Of a stretch of DNA of 64,000 bases, positions 1 through 8,691 are shown piece by piece. The notes beneath the pieces were generated by a model. The model saw only the letters and a program-made list of their open reading frames with translations, had not been told where the DNA came from and ran no database searches. This DNA comes from Kushneria phyllosphaerae (GTDB taxonomy: Bacteria; Pseudomonadota; Gammaproteobacteria; Pseudomonadales; Halomonadaceae): the NCBI RefSeq assembly GCF_900312995.1, contig NZ_ONZI01000002.1, positions 744,001 through 808,000 of the forward strand, in the 5' to 3' direction. Both the position numbers and the translations under genes were made by a program. Each line of letters begins with the position of its first letter. Positions within the stretch are counted from its first letter, which is position 1.

Positions 1-818
1 GCCATCAGCGCCACCAGGGTGTCACAGATCGCCACCATGAAGGTCGTACGGGCAATGGACTTCCCGGCCGGCAGATAGGCGCCATACGCCATGATGGCGC
101 CTGCCGCCAGCGACAGGGTAAAGAAGGCATGCCCCATCGCCGCGAGCAGCCCCTCACCGGAGAGCTGGCCAAACTCGAAGGCAAACAGGAAATGTACCGC
201 CTGGCCAAAGCCGCCGGAAAACACCCCAAAGCCGATCAGGATGGCCAGCATGACCACCATGCCTGGCATCATCCAGCGCACGCTGCGCTCGATGCCTTCC
301 TGAACGCCCTTGCCCACGATCAGCATGGTGATCAGCGTGACCAGTGTGCTCCAGAAGCCGAGATTGAGCGGGTTGGCGTTGTTGTCTTCAAAGATGGCCG
401 CCATGCCCTCGACGCTGTCGGCGGAAAGCCCGCCGGTGATCGCCTTCCAGAGATACGACAGCGACCAGCCGGCCACCACCACATAAAAGCTCAGGATCAT
501 GAACCCGCAGATCATCGACATCCAGCCCAGAAGGGACCACCAGGAACCTCCGCCGGACTCGGCCACCACGCGCTTGACGGCCTCGACCGGGCTGCCGCGT
601 CCGCGCCGACCAAAGGCGATCTCGGTCATCATCAGGGGCACCCCGATGGCAGCAATGCACAGCAGATACACCAGTACAAAGGCGCCGCCGCCATACTCAC
701 CGGTCATGTAGGGGAATTTCCAGATATTACCAAGCCCCACGGCCGAGCCCGTTGCCGCGAGCACAAACCCCCAGCGTCCGGCCCAGAGCACGCCACCGGT
801 GCCATTATTTGTTGTCAT
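1..818 (-). CDS. Sodium-dependent transporter, NSS/SNF family (partial)
   Basis: Inner-membrane symporter of the neurotransmitter:sodium symporter family, which imports amino acids or similar solutes with Na+. I translated it by hand from the ATG at 818 and found no stop before the left edge, so about 272 N-terminal residues are visible and the C-terminal part is missing. The family signature of the first membrane helix is clear: GSAVGLGNIWKFPY at about residues 24-37, followed by GGGAF, which forms part of the Na+ and substrate site in LeuT. Several hydrophobic helices follow. An AGGGA ribosome-binding site sits about 6 bases before the ATG. The substrate cannot be told from sequence. It is separated from the fru operon by that operon's terminator, so it is probably transcribed on its own. 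Confidence 0.88.
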   Translation of the reverse strand, partial: MTTNNGTGGVLWAGRWGFVLAATGSAVGLGNIWKFPYMTGEYGGGAFVLVYLLCIAAIGVPLMMTEIAFGRRGRGSPVEAVKRVVAESGGGSWWSLLGWMSMICGFMILSFYVVVAGWSLSYLWKAITGGLSADSVEGMAAIFEDNNANPLNLGFWSTLVTLITMLIVGKGVQEGIERSVRWMMPGMVVMLAILIGFGVFSGGFGQAVHFLFAFEFGQLSGEGLLAAMGHAFFTLSLAAGAIMAYGAYLPAGKSIARTTFMVAICDTLVALM

Positions 819-932
819 GTGCGTCCCTATCGGTTGTCGGCCTTGCTCGGCCCTCTTGTCGATCAGGAGCGCATTGTAATGGTGTCGCTCCCTTTTGGCC
901 CGAACCCGTCACGATTTTACGTCGACGCCTGC

Positions 933-957
933 AAAAAAGGGCCCCGTTGGGGCCCCT
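933..957 (-). terminator. Intrinsic terminator of the fru operon
   Basis: Read leftward, a perfect 7-bp stem (GGGCCCC, loop AAC, GGGGCCC) is followed directly by six T residues. It lies about 40 bases after the fruA stop and before the transporter start at 818, so it should end the fruBKA transcript. Confidence 0.85.
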
Positions 958-995
958 GGATCCTGCATGCAGCGTGTTCAAGTGCGATGAAGGCC

Positions 996-2759
996 TTAGC
1001 TGGCAGCGCCCTCAGGCACTTCGAGCTTTTGCTGCGCCGGCTTGAGCAGCGCATAGGTCGCGCCAATGAAGATCGAGCCCACGGCAATCGCAAGCAGATA
1101 CAGCAGCGCCTGATTGACCGCGCCCGGAATCAGCAGCACGAAGAGCCCACCGTGCGGCGCCATCAGCTTGATCTGGAAATACATCGACAGCGCCCCGGTG
1201 ATGGCCCCGCCCACGATCGAGATCGGAATGACCCGCAGCGGATCCTTGGCGGCAAAGGGGATCGCGCCCTCACTGATAAAGCAAAGCCCCAGCACAAACG
1301 CCGCCTTGCCACCGTCACGCTCGGTGTCGGCAAACTTCGAGCGCGCCAGAAAGCTGGCGATGCCCATACCGATCGCCGGCACCATACCGGCAGCCATGAT
1401 GGCGGCCATCGGCGCGTAGGTCTGGGTCGACAGCAGGCCGACGCCAAAGGTATAAGCCGCCTTATTAATCGGGCCGCCCAGATCCACACACATCATTGCA
1501 CCCAACAACAGCCCCAGCAGCACGGCGTTGGTAGAGCCCATGTTGTTGAGAAAATCGGTCAGCGCCGAGAGCATGCCGGCGACCGGGGTGCCGACCAGGT
1601 AAATCATGACCAGACCGGTCACCAGACTCGCCAGCAGCGGAATGACCAGAATCGGCTTGAGCGATTCAACACTGGCCGGCAGCTTCAGCTTTTTGGCAAT
1701 CAGTTTGGCGGTATAACCGGCCAGGAAACCGGCGATGATGCCGCCGATAAACCCGGCTCCCAGAGTGCTGGCCAGCATGCCGCCGATCATGCCCGGTGCG
1801 ATACCGGGTCGGTCGGCAATCGAGTAGGCGATATAGCCCGCCAGCACCGGCACCATCAGGGCAAAGGCCGTGCCGCCACCAATCTGCATCAGCGCGGCGG
1901 CAAGCGTCCCCTCTTCCTTGAACGCCTCGATCCCGAAGACGAACGACAGCGCAATACACAGGCCACCGGCTACCACCATCGGCAGCATGAACGACACCCC
2001 GGTCAGCAGGTGCTTGTAGACGCCCCGCTCCTTGATGCTTTTCTTGCGCTCGCCACCGGCCGGTGCACTGCCCTCGCTTTCCACTGCGGCATTGGCCATT
2101 GCGTCGTTGATGGTTTGCTGCGACTTCTTCAGTGCCGTGCCAGTCGAGGTGCGGTAGACCGGCTTGCCGGCAAAGCGCTCGTCATCAACCTCGATATCAC
2201 AGGCCAGCAGTACGATATCGGCGTCTGCGATCTCCTCATCGGTGAGCTGATTCTGCGCCCCGACCGAGCCCTGAGTCTCAACCTTGATCTGATGGCCCAG
2301 CGCTCTACCGGCTTCTGCCAGTGCCTCGGCGGCCATGAAGGTATGCGCCACTCCGGTCGGACAGGCCGTCACAGCGACAATACGTTTGGCCGTGCGGTCA
2401 TCCAGAGTCGCTGGTGCTGCACTTTTTTCTTCCGGGGCGTCATCAATGCCCTGCCAGGGTTCGGCCTGCTCACGCGCGCGCGCCAGAAAGCCATCCGGGT
2501 CCGGCAACGCGCCCTCAAGGCGCTCACGATAAAGTGCCTTGCCGGTAAAACGTGCCAGCGTGATGGGCCGACTGGCCGCGACGACCACCAGATCGGCCGA
2601 AGCAATCTGCTCATCGCTTAACGTGGTCTGGTCGAACTGGCCCTGCATTTCAACGGCCGTTTGCCAGCCCAGTCGGTGAGCCGCCTGTTCGAGACGGCGC
2701 GCTGCCAGGTAGGTCGTCGCCGTGCCGCTGGGGCACGCCGTGACGATAACAATATTCAT
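996..2759 (-). CDS. fruA: PTS fructose transporter subunit EIIBBC (FruA)
   Basis: Inner-membrane permease of the fructose phosphotransferase system, which imports fructose and releases fructose 1-phosphate. 587 residues from the ATG at 2759, chosen for its AGGAG site 8 bases upstream. The order is IIB' (1-100, with TACPSG and Cys9), IIB (about 125-225, with TACPTGVAHTFMAAE and the probable phosphorylated Cys133), then a multi-helix IIC permease domain to the end. IIB receives phosphate from the EIIA part of FruB, encoded at the head of the same operon. Its start overlaps the stop of a possible 32-aa ORF as ATGA. Length and domain order match E. coli FruA. Confidence 0.95.
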   Translation of the reverse strand: MNIVIVTACPSGTATTYLAARRLEQAAHRLGWQTAVEMQGQFDQTTLSDEQIASADLVVVAASRPITLARFTGKALYRERLEGALPDPDGFLARAREQAEPWQGIDDAPEEKSAAPATLDDRTAKRIVAVTACPTGVAHTFMAAEALAEAGRALGHQIKVETQGSVGAQNQLTDEEIADADIVLLACDIEVDDERFAGKPVYRTSTGTALKKSQQTINDAMANAAVESEGSAPAGGERKKSIKERGVYKHLLTGVSFMLPMVVAGGLCIALSFVFGIEAFKEEGTLAAALMQIGGGTAFALMVPVLAGYIAYSIADRPGIAPGMIGGMLASTLGAGFIGGIIAGFLAGYTAKLIAKKLKLPASVESLKPILVIPLLASLVTGLVMIYLVGTPVAGMLSALTDFLNNMGSTNAVLLGLLLGAMMCVDLGGPINKAAYTFGVGLLSTQTYAPMAAIMAAGMVPAIGMGIASFLARSKFADTERDGGKAAFVLGLCFISEGAIPFAAKDPLRVIPISIVGGAITGALSMYFQIKLMAPHGGLFVLLIPGAVNQALLYLLAIAVGSIFIGATYALLKPAQQKLEVPEGAAS

Positions 2760-2854
2760 GCAAACCACTCCTGTGCCAGTGCCAACCACTGGTCGCCATA
2801 CTGACCGCGCCTGTCATCAGCAGGCAGCTCAAAAGAAATCGGGGAGACCATCAT
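2756..2854 (-). CDS. Candidate 32-aa small ORF between fruK and fruA
   Basis: A short open frame fills the gap between fruK and fruA exactly. Its first ATG overlaps the fruK stop as ATGA, and its own TGA overlaps the fruA ATG in the same way. A GGAGG lies about 10 bases before the first ATG, inside the end of fruK. The peptide starts MMVSPISFELPADD and ends QEWFA; it has no membrane helix or signal peptide and I recognise no family. It may be a translational coupler, a small regulator of the transporter, or chance reading through a short spacer. Only the geometry supports it. Confidence 0.4.
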   Translation of the reverse strand: MMVSPISFELPADDRRGQYGDQWLALAQEWFA

Positions 2855-3789
2855 ATCGTCAGCGCCTCCACGCAGACCGCATCGCACAACGCGGTAAAGT
2901 CCTCAACATCCGAGCGCCCCACGCCAATCCGGCGCACGGCATCGGCCGACAGGGCCGTGGCAAAGCGCAGCGTCTTTTCGCGCGACCAGCCTTCAAGCAC
3001 GCCGTGCAGCGTCCCGGCCAAAAGCGTGTCGCCGGCACACACGGTGCTGACGACCTCTACCCGCGGCGGACGAGCGCGCAACGTGCCGCCCTCAAACAGC
3101 CACACCACACCTTCGGCGCCCAGCGACAGCAAGACGTTCTCGATGCCACCCAGCTGAAGTTCACGGGCGGCAGACAAGAGCGCTGCCTCGTCCGGCAGTG
3201 GCCGACCGACACACTCGGCCAGCTCGTGCTCATTGGGTTTGATCAAAACGGGACGCGCACGCGTGCCCTGCACCAGTGCCTTGCCGCTGCTGTCGAGCCA
3301 CACCGGCAACCCCTGCGTTCTGAGCCGCCCGATCAGTGCAGACAGCCACTCGGGCGCCACACCCGGCGGCAGGCTGCCGGAGACCACCACGGCATGAAGG
3401 TTGTCCGCCCCAGCTTCGATATCATCAAGCAGCTGTGTCATGGCCGCTTCATCCACCGGCGCACCGGAGCCGTTGATATCGGTCACCCGACCGTCGGCTT
3501 CGGAGAGCTTGACGTTGACCCGCGTTTCTCCAGCCACTCGAATGAAGCGATCCTCCGCACCCCATTCATGAAAGGCACGCTCGAACGGCGCCTGATTGTC
3601 ACGACCCAAAAAGCCACTGACCGCCACCTGATGGCTGTGACGCGCCAATACGCGGGCCACGTTGTTGCCCTTGCCAGCCGCGGTCATTGAGCTCTCCTCG
3701 GAGCGATTGACGCTTCCCGGGGACAGCTCGGCCAGGCGGATGGAGAGATCCAGCGCCGGATTAAGCGTCAGCGTCAGAACGCGGCTCAT
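2851..3789 (-). CDS. fruK: 1-phosphofructokinase (FruK)
   Basis: Cytoplasmic PfkB-family kinase that converts fructose 1-phosphate and ATP to fructose 1,6-bisphosphate, feeding PTS-imported fructose into glycolysis. 312 residues, the usual length. The substrate-binding segment GKGNNVARVL (about 39-48) and the KPNEHEL motif (about 184-190) are present. The catalytic region reads STVCAGDTLLAG with Asp254 as presumed base; most family members have GAGD, so Cys251 is an unusual replacement in the anion hole. The ATG overlaps the fruB stop as ATGA, so translation is probably coupled. Downstream lie the 32-aa ORF and fruA in the same operon. Confidence 0.95.
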   Translation of the reverse strand: MSRVLTLTLNPALDLSIRLAELSPGSVNRSEESSMTAAGKGNNVARVLARHSHQVAVSGFLGRDNQAPFERAFHEWGAEDRFIRVAGETRVNVKLSEADGRVTDINGSGAPVDEAAMTQLLDDIEAGADNLHAVVVSGSLPPGVAPEWLSALIGRLRTQGLPVWLDSSGKALVQGTRARPVLIKPNEHELAECVGRPLPDEAALLSAARELQLGGIENVLLSLGAEGVVWLFEGGTLRARPPRVEVVSTVCAGDTLLAGTLHGVLEGWSREKTLRFATALSADAVRRIGVGRSDVEDFTALCDAVCVEALTI

Positions 3790-6638
3790 GTTAACGACTC
3801 CAGCATGGCGCGCACTTCTACGGCCGTCGGACAGGCCAGCGCGCGCAGCGCCAGCGCGCGGCTGTCTTCAAGATTCAGACTGCGAATGCGTTGCTTGACC
3901 AGCGGAATCTGACGACTGGAAACGGACAGCTCATCGACCCCCAGCCCCATCAGCACGCCGATCGCCTGCGGATCACTGCCCAGCTCGCCGCACACACCGA
4001 CCCAGCGCCCTTTGGCATGCGCAGCCTCCACGGTCATCTGGATCAGGCGCAGTACCGCCGGATGCAGGCCATCGGCCTGGGCCGACAGGCGCGAGTGACC
4101 GCGGTCGATGGCCAGGGTGTACTGGGTCAGATCGTTGGTGCCGATCGAGAAGAAGTCGACATGCTCGGCCAGACTCGGGGCCAGCAGCGCACAGGAAGGA
4201 ATCTCGATCATCACACCCAGCTGCACGTCAGACGCTTTCACTTCGGCCTGCACGCGATCAAAAATGGCCTTGCCGGCGTGGAACTCTTCCACGTCCTTGA
4301 CCATCGGGAACATGACGCGCAGCGGTCGATCACCGGCCGCCATCAGAAGCGCTCGAATCTGGGTTTCAAGCACGTCCGGACGGGTCAGGGCCAGACGAAT
4401 GCCGCGCAGCCCCAGAAAGGGGTTGTCCTCGGCCGGCACCGGCCAGTAATCCAGCGGCTTGTCACCGCCGACGTCCAGCGTGCGCGCTACCAGCGCACGA
4501 TCGGGGCCCAGAGCGTCAAAGGCCTGACGGTACTCGACGATCTGGGTGTCCAGATCCGGCGCCTGCGGGTGGGCCATGAAAACAAACTCGGTGCGCAAAA
4601 GCCCCACCGCCTCGGCGCCGCGCTCGACGGCATCTGCAGCGTGTGCGGTATTGCCCAGGTTCGCGGCGACCTCGACGCGATGACCATCCAGGGTCACGGC
4701 CGGCTCAAAACGAACCTCAAAGGCTTCGCGTTCGCGGATCTCGCGCTCGCGGATGGAAAGCTCGGTGCGGGCACGACGCTCCGGGTCGGGCGCGGGAATC
4801 ACGCGACCGCGCTCGCCGTCGAGAATCATGTCGATGCCGTTTTCCAGCGCCATGATGGCTTCACCTGCTCCCACGACCGCCGGGATGCCCAGCGCACGGG
4901 CCAGAATCGCGCTGTGAGAGGTGGCGCCGCCGCGAGCGGTCAGGATGCCGCGTACCCGCGAGGTATCCAGCCGCGCGACATCGGAAGGTCCGACGTCATC
5001 GGTCACCAGAATGTAGGGGTGCGTCGGCGGGTCAGGCATCTTCACGCCGCAGAGATTGCCCAGCACGCGGCGACCCACATCGCGCAGATCCGCAGCGCGC
5101 TCGGCCAGCAGGCGGTCGGCCAGTGCTTCCTGGGCGCGGGCGGCCACATCAATGGCGCGCCACCAGCCACCCTCGGCACTCTTGCCTTCATTGATCGCTT
5201 CATAGGCGGCTTCGCGAAGCTCCGGGTCGCCCAGCATCTCTTCGTGCATGGAGAGAATCTCGGCCACTTCACCACCGGCGGCGCGAATCATCTCCTCAAG
5301 CTGCTGCTCGGCCTCCTTGATCGCTTCACCCAGACGCGTTTTTTGCACCTCGCGGTCAGAGGCCGTTTCCTCATAGTGAAACTCCGGCGGGCGCATCACG
5401 AACACGGGAGCAATCGCCATACCGGGTGACGCCGGCACGGCCGTCAGCGGCGTGTCGGCCGCCGGGGCCACCACCGGCTCCCTCGGGGTCTGTCGATTGC
5501 GTGACGGACGCGCATCGCTGGTCTCTCCCAGCGGCGTGACTTCTTCACCCAGTCCGCCGCGCAGCGCCTCGGCCATGGCCTCGACAGCCTCACGCGCGCC
5601 GGCGCCTTCGGCCGAGAAGATCAGCATCTGACCGCGCCGCGCGCCCAGTCCGATCACCTTGGTCAGACTGGCCGCTGAAACCGCTTCATTGCCGCCTTCG
5701 GCAAGCCGCACACGTACCGGCATTCCCTGTGCTCGCGCCACCTGCACCAGCTGTTTGGCTGGACGGGCGTGCAGGCCATGGGCGTTACGCACCCTGACCC
5801 GGACGGTTTCGGCACTGGCCGACTCACCGGACAGTCGTGCCAGCAGTGCATCGCGCCCCAGTCGCGCCAGCTCTTCGCCCTTGCCCTCTTCCAGCACCTT
5901 CACCAGCCGGTCCAGCAGCACGTCGTGAGCGTTGCCGCTCTCGGCCAGACAGAAGATACCGGCCACGCCATCCACATGCGCCTGCGGCAGGGCCAGCCCC
6001 AGCGCCGGCTGAGTGACGCCCGTGGCGCTGCGCACCAGCCACAGCTGCTGGCCCAGCGAGATGGCCTGTTGGGCCAGAATGTCGGCCACAAAACGACGAT
6101 CGACACAGCCGAGCTGCTCAAGGCGCGCGGCGGCAGCAGCCGTGAGCTCCAGCGCCGAGCGGGCCGGCACGCCCTGAACAATGGTGTCGCCATCCAGACG
6201 CGCCGTGACCGGCGCCTTTGACAGCAAGCGCACCACCTCCTCGGCATCGTCAGCGCGGGCCAGCTTTTCTGACACACCCTCACGGTCTAGCACATGGGTG
6301 AGCTGGCGCAGGATGTCGAGGTGCTCATCGCTTTGCGCGGCAATGGTGATGATCAGATGCACCCGATTGCCATCGTGCCACTCGACGCCCTGCGGGAACT
6401 GCAAGAGACGCACGCCGGTGGCCAGCACATGCTCACGGCTTTTCTGAGTGCCGTGGGGAATGACGATGCCGTTGCCCAGCCAGGTCGACGCCTGCTGTTC
6501 ACGCTCAAACAGCGCATCGCGATAGCCTTCGCGGGCAAGTCCGCCTTCCATGAGCGCCTGACCGGCCTGATTGAGTGCATCACGCCAGTCGCTGGCGTGA
6601 TGATCGAGCAAAACGGCATCACTTTGCAGCGTGAGCAT
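3786..6638 (-). CDS. fruB: Fused PTS EIIA-HPr-EI multiphosphoryl transfer protein (FruB)
   Basis: Cytoplasmic protein that carries phosphate from phosphoenolpyruvate to FruA through three domains in one chain. 950 residues. EIIA occupies about 1-145 with active His62 in GIVIPHGT. A degenerate EIIA-like middle module spans about 150-270. HPr spans about 277-365 with His290 in NAHGLHARPAK. Enzyme I runs from about 398 to 950 with phospho-His575 in GGATSHSAIL and the PEP-site Cys in GVCGELGSD. The enterobacterial FruB lacks the EI part, so here the whole phosphorelay is encoded in the fructose locus. AAGGA precedes the ATG by 10 bases. First gene of fruBKA, divergent from fruR. Confidence 0.96.
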   Translation of the reverse strand: MLTLQSDAVLLDHHASDWRDALNQAGQALMEGGLAREGYRDALFEREQQASTWLGNGIVIPHGTQKSREHVLATGVRLLQFPQGVEWHDGNRVHLIITIAAQSDEHLDILRQLTHVLDREGVSEKLARADDAEEVVRLLSKAPVTARLDGDTIVQGVPARSALELTAAAAARLEQLGCVDRRFVADILAQQAISLGQQLWLVRSATGVTQPALGLALPQAHVDGVAGIFCLAESGNAHDVLLDRLVKVLEEGKGEELARLGRDALLARLSGESASAETVRVRVRNAHGLHARPAKQLVQVARAQGMPVRVRLAEGGNEAVSAASLTKVIGLGARRGQMLIFSAEGAGAREAVEAMAEALRGGLGEEVTPLGETSDARPSRNRQTPREPVVAPAADTPLTAVPASPGMAIAPVFVMRPPEFHYEETASDREVQKTRLGEAIKEAEQQLEEMIRAAGGEVAEILSMHEEMLGDPELREAAYEAINEGKSAEGGWWRAIDVAARAQEALADRLLAERAADLRDVGRRVLGNLCGVKMPDPPTHPYILVTDDVGPSDVARLDTSRVRGILTARGGATSHSAILARALGIPAVVGAGEAIMALENGIDMILDGERGRVIPAPDPERRARTELSIREREIREREAFEVRFEPAVTLDGHRVEVAANLGNTAHAADAVERGAEAVGLLRTEFVFMAHPQAPDLDTQIVEYRQAFDALGPDRALVARTLDVGGDKPLDYWPVPAEDNPFLGLRGIRLALTRPDVLETQIRALLMAAGDRPLRVMFPMVKDVEEFHAGKAIFDRVQAEVKASDVQLGVMIEIPSCALLAPSLAEHVDFFSIGTNDLTQYTLAIDRGHSRLSAQADGLHPAVLRLIQMTVEAAHAKGRWVGVCGELGSDPQAIGVLMGLGVDELSVSSRQIPLVKQRIRSLNLEDSRALALRALACPTAVEVRAMLESLT

Positions 6639-6737
6639 GGCGTATTGATCCTTGTGAGTGGCAAATTTGCGCAGATGACGGCATCAGCTTATGCGGCCCA
6701 ACACGCAAAACGGCATGAAACAGGTCATGACAGCATG

Positions 6738-6751
6738 GCTGAATCGTGTCA
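6738..6751. promoter_or_regulatory. Cra/FruR operator
   Basis: GCTGAATCGTGTCA matches the Cra consensus GCTGAAWCGTTTCA at 13 of 14 positions. It lies between divergent fruB and fruR, about 100 bases before fruB. A weaker half-match (TGAAAC-N3-TCA) lies at about 6716-6727. Fructose 1-phosphate made by FruBA would be expected to release FruR here. Confidence 0.75.
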
Positions 6752-6861
6752 CCTTTTCCTTGCCGTAATGCTGAAAGAGATTAACCGGTGAATCAAGCAC
6801 CAATGGCATGGACCCACGTCGTATTGACAGCTTCCTGCCTTTCATATTGGGAAACAACATC

Positions 6862-7887
6862 ATGACGCTTGCAGAGATTGCGCGCCTGGCGGGCGTATCA
6901 CGGACGACAGCAAGCTACGTCATTAATGGCAAGTCACGCCAGCACCGCATCAGCGAGGCGACGGTCAAGCGCGTCATGGCGGTGATCGAGGAGCACGGCT
7001 ACCGGGTAGATGCCCAGGCCGCCGCCCTGCGCCGCGGAGTCAGCCGCACGCTGGGGTTTATCCTGCCGGACCTTGAAAACACCAGCTACGCAAGGCTTGC
7101 CAAACTGCTGGAACAGGGGGCACGCAGTGCGGGCTATCAGCTTTTGATGGTCAGCTCCAATGATGATCCGGACACCGAGCGAGAGCTGCTCAGTGCCCTG
7201 CGGGCCCGGCGCTGCGATGCCCTGATCGTGGCCTCGAGCCTGCCTCCGGACGACAGCCGCTATCAGCGCCTGATCAGCGCCGGCATGCCGGTGGTGGCCG
7301 TTGACCGCGCACTCGATGACACGCTGATGCCCTGCATCATCAGCGAAAATCGCCAGACCGCCATGACCCTGACGGCGTCGGTACTTTCTCCACAAGATCC
7401 ACAAGGGCAGGCTTCACAGGTACAGGAGGTGTTGTGGTTGGACGCCCTGCCAGGGCTTGCCAATACCCTCGAGCGTCGTGATGGCTTCATGGCGGCGATC
7501 GCCGCCTGCGGCGCGCAGCCACCGCGTGCCTATCACCGCTGCGGCGCGCGCTATGACCGCGAGACCGGTATGGCGCTCATGCAGGCGCATCTTGAGCATC
7601 ATGACATGCCACAGGCGCTGGTGACCGCCTCCTATACGCTGCTGGAAGGCGCACTGGACGTGCTGCTGACGAAGTATTCGATGGAAAGGCTACAAAAACA
7701 CCCTCTGCGCATGGCCACTTTTGGCAACGACCGGCTGCTGGATTTTCTGCCCATCAGGGTCAATTCGATGCAGCAGGATCTTGAACGTATTGCAGCGCTT
7801 GCACTGTCCAGCGTACTGGGCGCCATCGACGGACGGCTCAGTCCCGGGACGATTGAAATCGAGCGCACCCTGATTCGCCGGGACTGA
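6862..7887 (+). CDS. fruR: Fructose-responsive LacI-family regulator FruR/Cra
   Basis: DNA-binding repressor/activator of the LacI-GalR family. From the ATG at 6862 it has 341 residues. The helix-turn-helix and hinge read MTLAEIARLAGVSRTTASYV and continue NGKSRQHRISEATV, very close to E. coli Cra. The effector domain (about 60-341) keeps PDLENTSYARLA and the SLPPDDSRYQ segment. An upstream in-frame ATG at 6808 would add 18 residues that Cra does not have. It is divergent from fruBKA and the single good Cra site lies between them, so it most likely controls that operon in response to fructose 1-phosphate. It could also be a global regulator as in enterics. Confidence 0.92.
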   Translation: MTLAEIARLAGVSRTTASYVINGKSRQHRISEATVKRVMAVIEEHGYRVDAQAAALRRGVSRTLGFILPDLENTSYARLAKLLEQGARSAGYQLLMVSSNDDPDTERELLSALRARRCDALIVASSLPPDDSRYQRLISAGMPVVAVDRALDDTLMPCIISENRQTAMTLTASVLSPQDPQGQASQVQEVLWLDALPGLANTLERRDGFMAAIAACGAQPPRAYHRCGARYDRETGMALMQAHLEHHDMPQALVTASYTLLEGALDVLLTKYSMERLQKHPLRMATFGNDRLLDFLPIRVNSMQQDLERIAALALSSVLGAIDGRLSPGTIEIERTLIRRD

Positions 7888-7939
7888 GCAGCTCAAAGAG
7901 GATGTCGGAGAGAATCGAGGCCTTCAGGGTTCGGCCGGG

Positions 7940-8518
7940 TCAGGCAATGGCCTGGCCCTGATATTCATACACGCCGTACTGCCAGTGGGCACGGCCGGGT
8001 CTTTTGGGTCCCTGCCAGCCACGTGAAAGCAGTTCGCGCGCCAGCAGATGGTTGATCATGCCATGACCGACAAACAGCACCGAACAGTGCTCGCGGGCCA
8101 GTTCAACCAGCTTATTGGCCGCGGCATCGGCGCGATGAAAGACCGCGCGACGCCCTTCGGCATTGCCGTGATAGCCCATCAGCCACAGCGCACGAAAGGC
8201 CACCAGCCAGAAGGTGGTCGGCAAGGGCGGTGTCGGCCAGCGCCCGCTGCCATGAGGCAGATCAATCTCACGCATCAAGGGGTCGCTGTAGACAATATTG
8301 CCCGCTTCCAGACGCAGCGCTGATTCCAGCGAGCGCGGCAGGTCGCTACAGGCCACAGCGGCACACTCTTGGGCAATCGACAGGGCCCGGTCGCAGCGCG
8401 TGACCTCATCAAGACCCGCCAGCTGATAGCGGGCCACCCAGTCTCTGAAATCAGCAGCGGCCATCTTTTCGTCAAAACGCACCCGCGGCGCCCCATGCCG
8501 CATCAGGATGATCTTCAT
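7940..8518 (-). CDS. Histidine phosphatase family protein
   Basis: 192 residues from the ATG at 8518, preceded by GGAG at 9 bases. The N-terminus MKIILMRHGAP holds the RHG motif whose His is transiently phosphorylated in phosphoglycerate-mutase-like phosphatases. A second conserved part, SVLFVGHGMINHLLAREL, supplies the usual C-terminal His. DLPRSLESALRL matches the region with the second phosphate-binding Arg. No signal peptide is seen, so it should be cytoplasmic. The substrate is unknown; relatives act on phosphosugars, cobalamin precursors or phosphoproteins. It converges on fruR with 52 bases between the stops. Confidence 0.8.
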   Translation of the reverse strand: MKIILMRHGAPRVRFDEKMAAADFRDWVARYQLAGLDEVTRCDRALSIAQECAAVACSDLPRSLESALRLEAGNIVYSDPLMREIDLPHGSGRWPTPPLPTTFWLVAFRALWLMGYHGNAEGRRAVFHRADAAANKLVELAREHCSVLFVGHGMINHLLARELLSRGWQGPKRPGRAHWQYGVYEYQGQAIA

Positions 8519-8691
8519 GCCCCGCTGCTCCACACCAAAACTTGATTGAAATTAATTCCAGTTGGCAGAGTATAGCCACTACCTCGCCCATTCAGGCTCG
8601 CGCAATATCATTGTCTTTTGTGACCGGTCGTTATTGCCTTCGCCGTTGTCACATTCAAGGCCCCCTAATCTACAGCGTCATTGTGGTGAGC

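Noticed and set aside
129..2621. Long open frame on the + strand (about 830 codons)
   Set aside because: It is antisense to the NSS transporter and fruA, both with clear motifs; it is rich in His, Gln and Arg with no domain, as expected for a high-GC shadow frame.
3891..5429. 512-codon + strand frame inside fruB
   Set aside because: Antisense to the enzyme I domain of fruB; no recognisable protein features.
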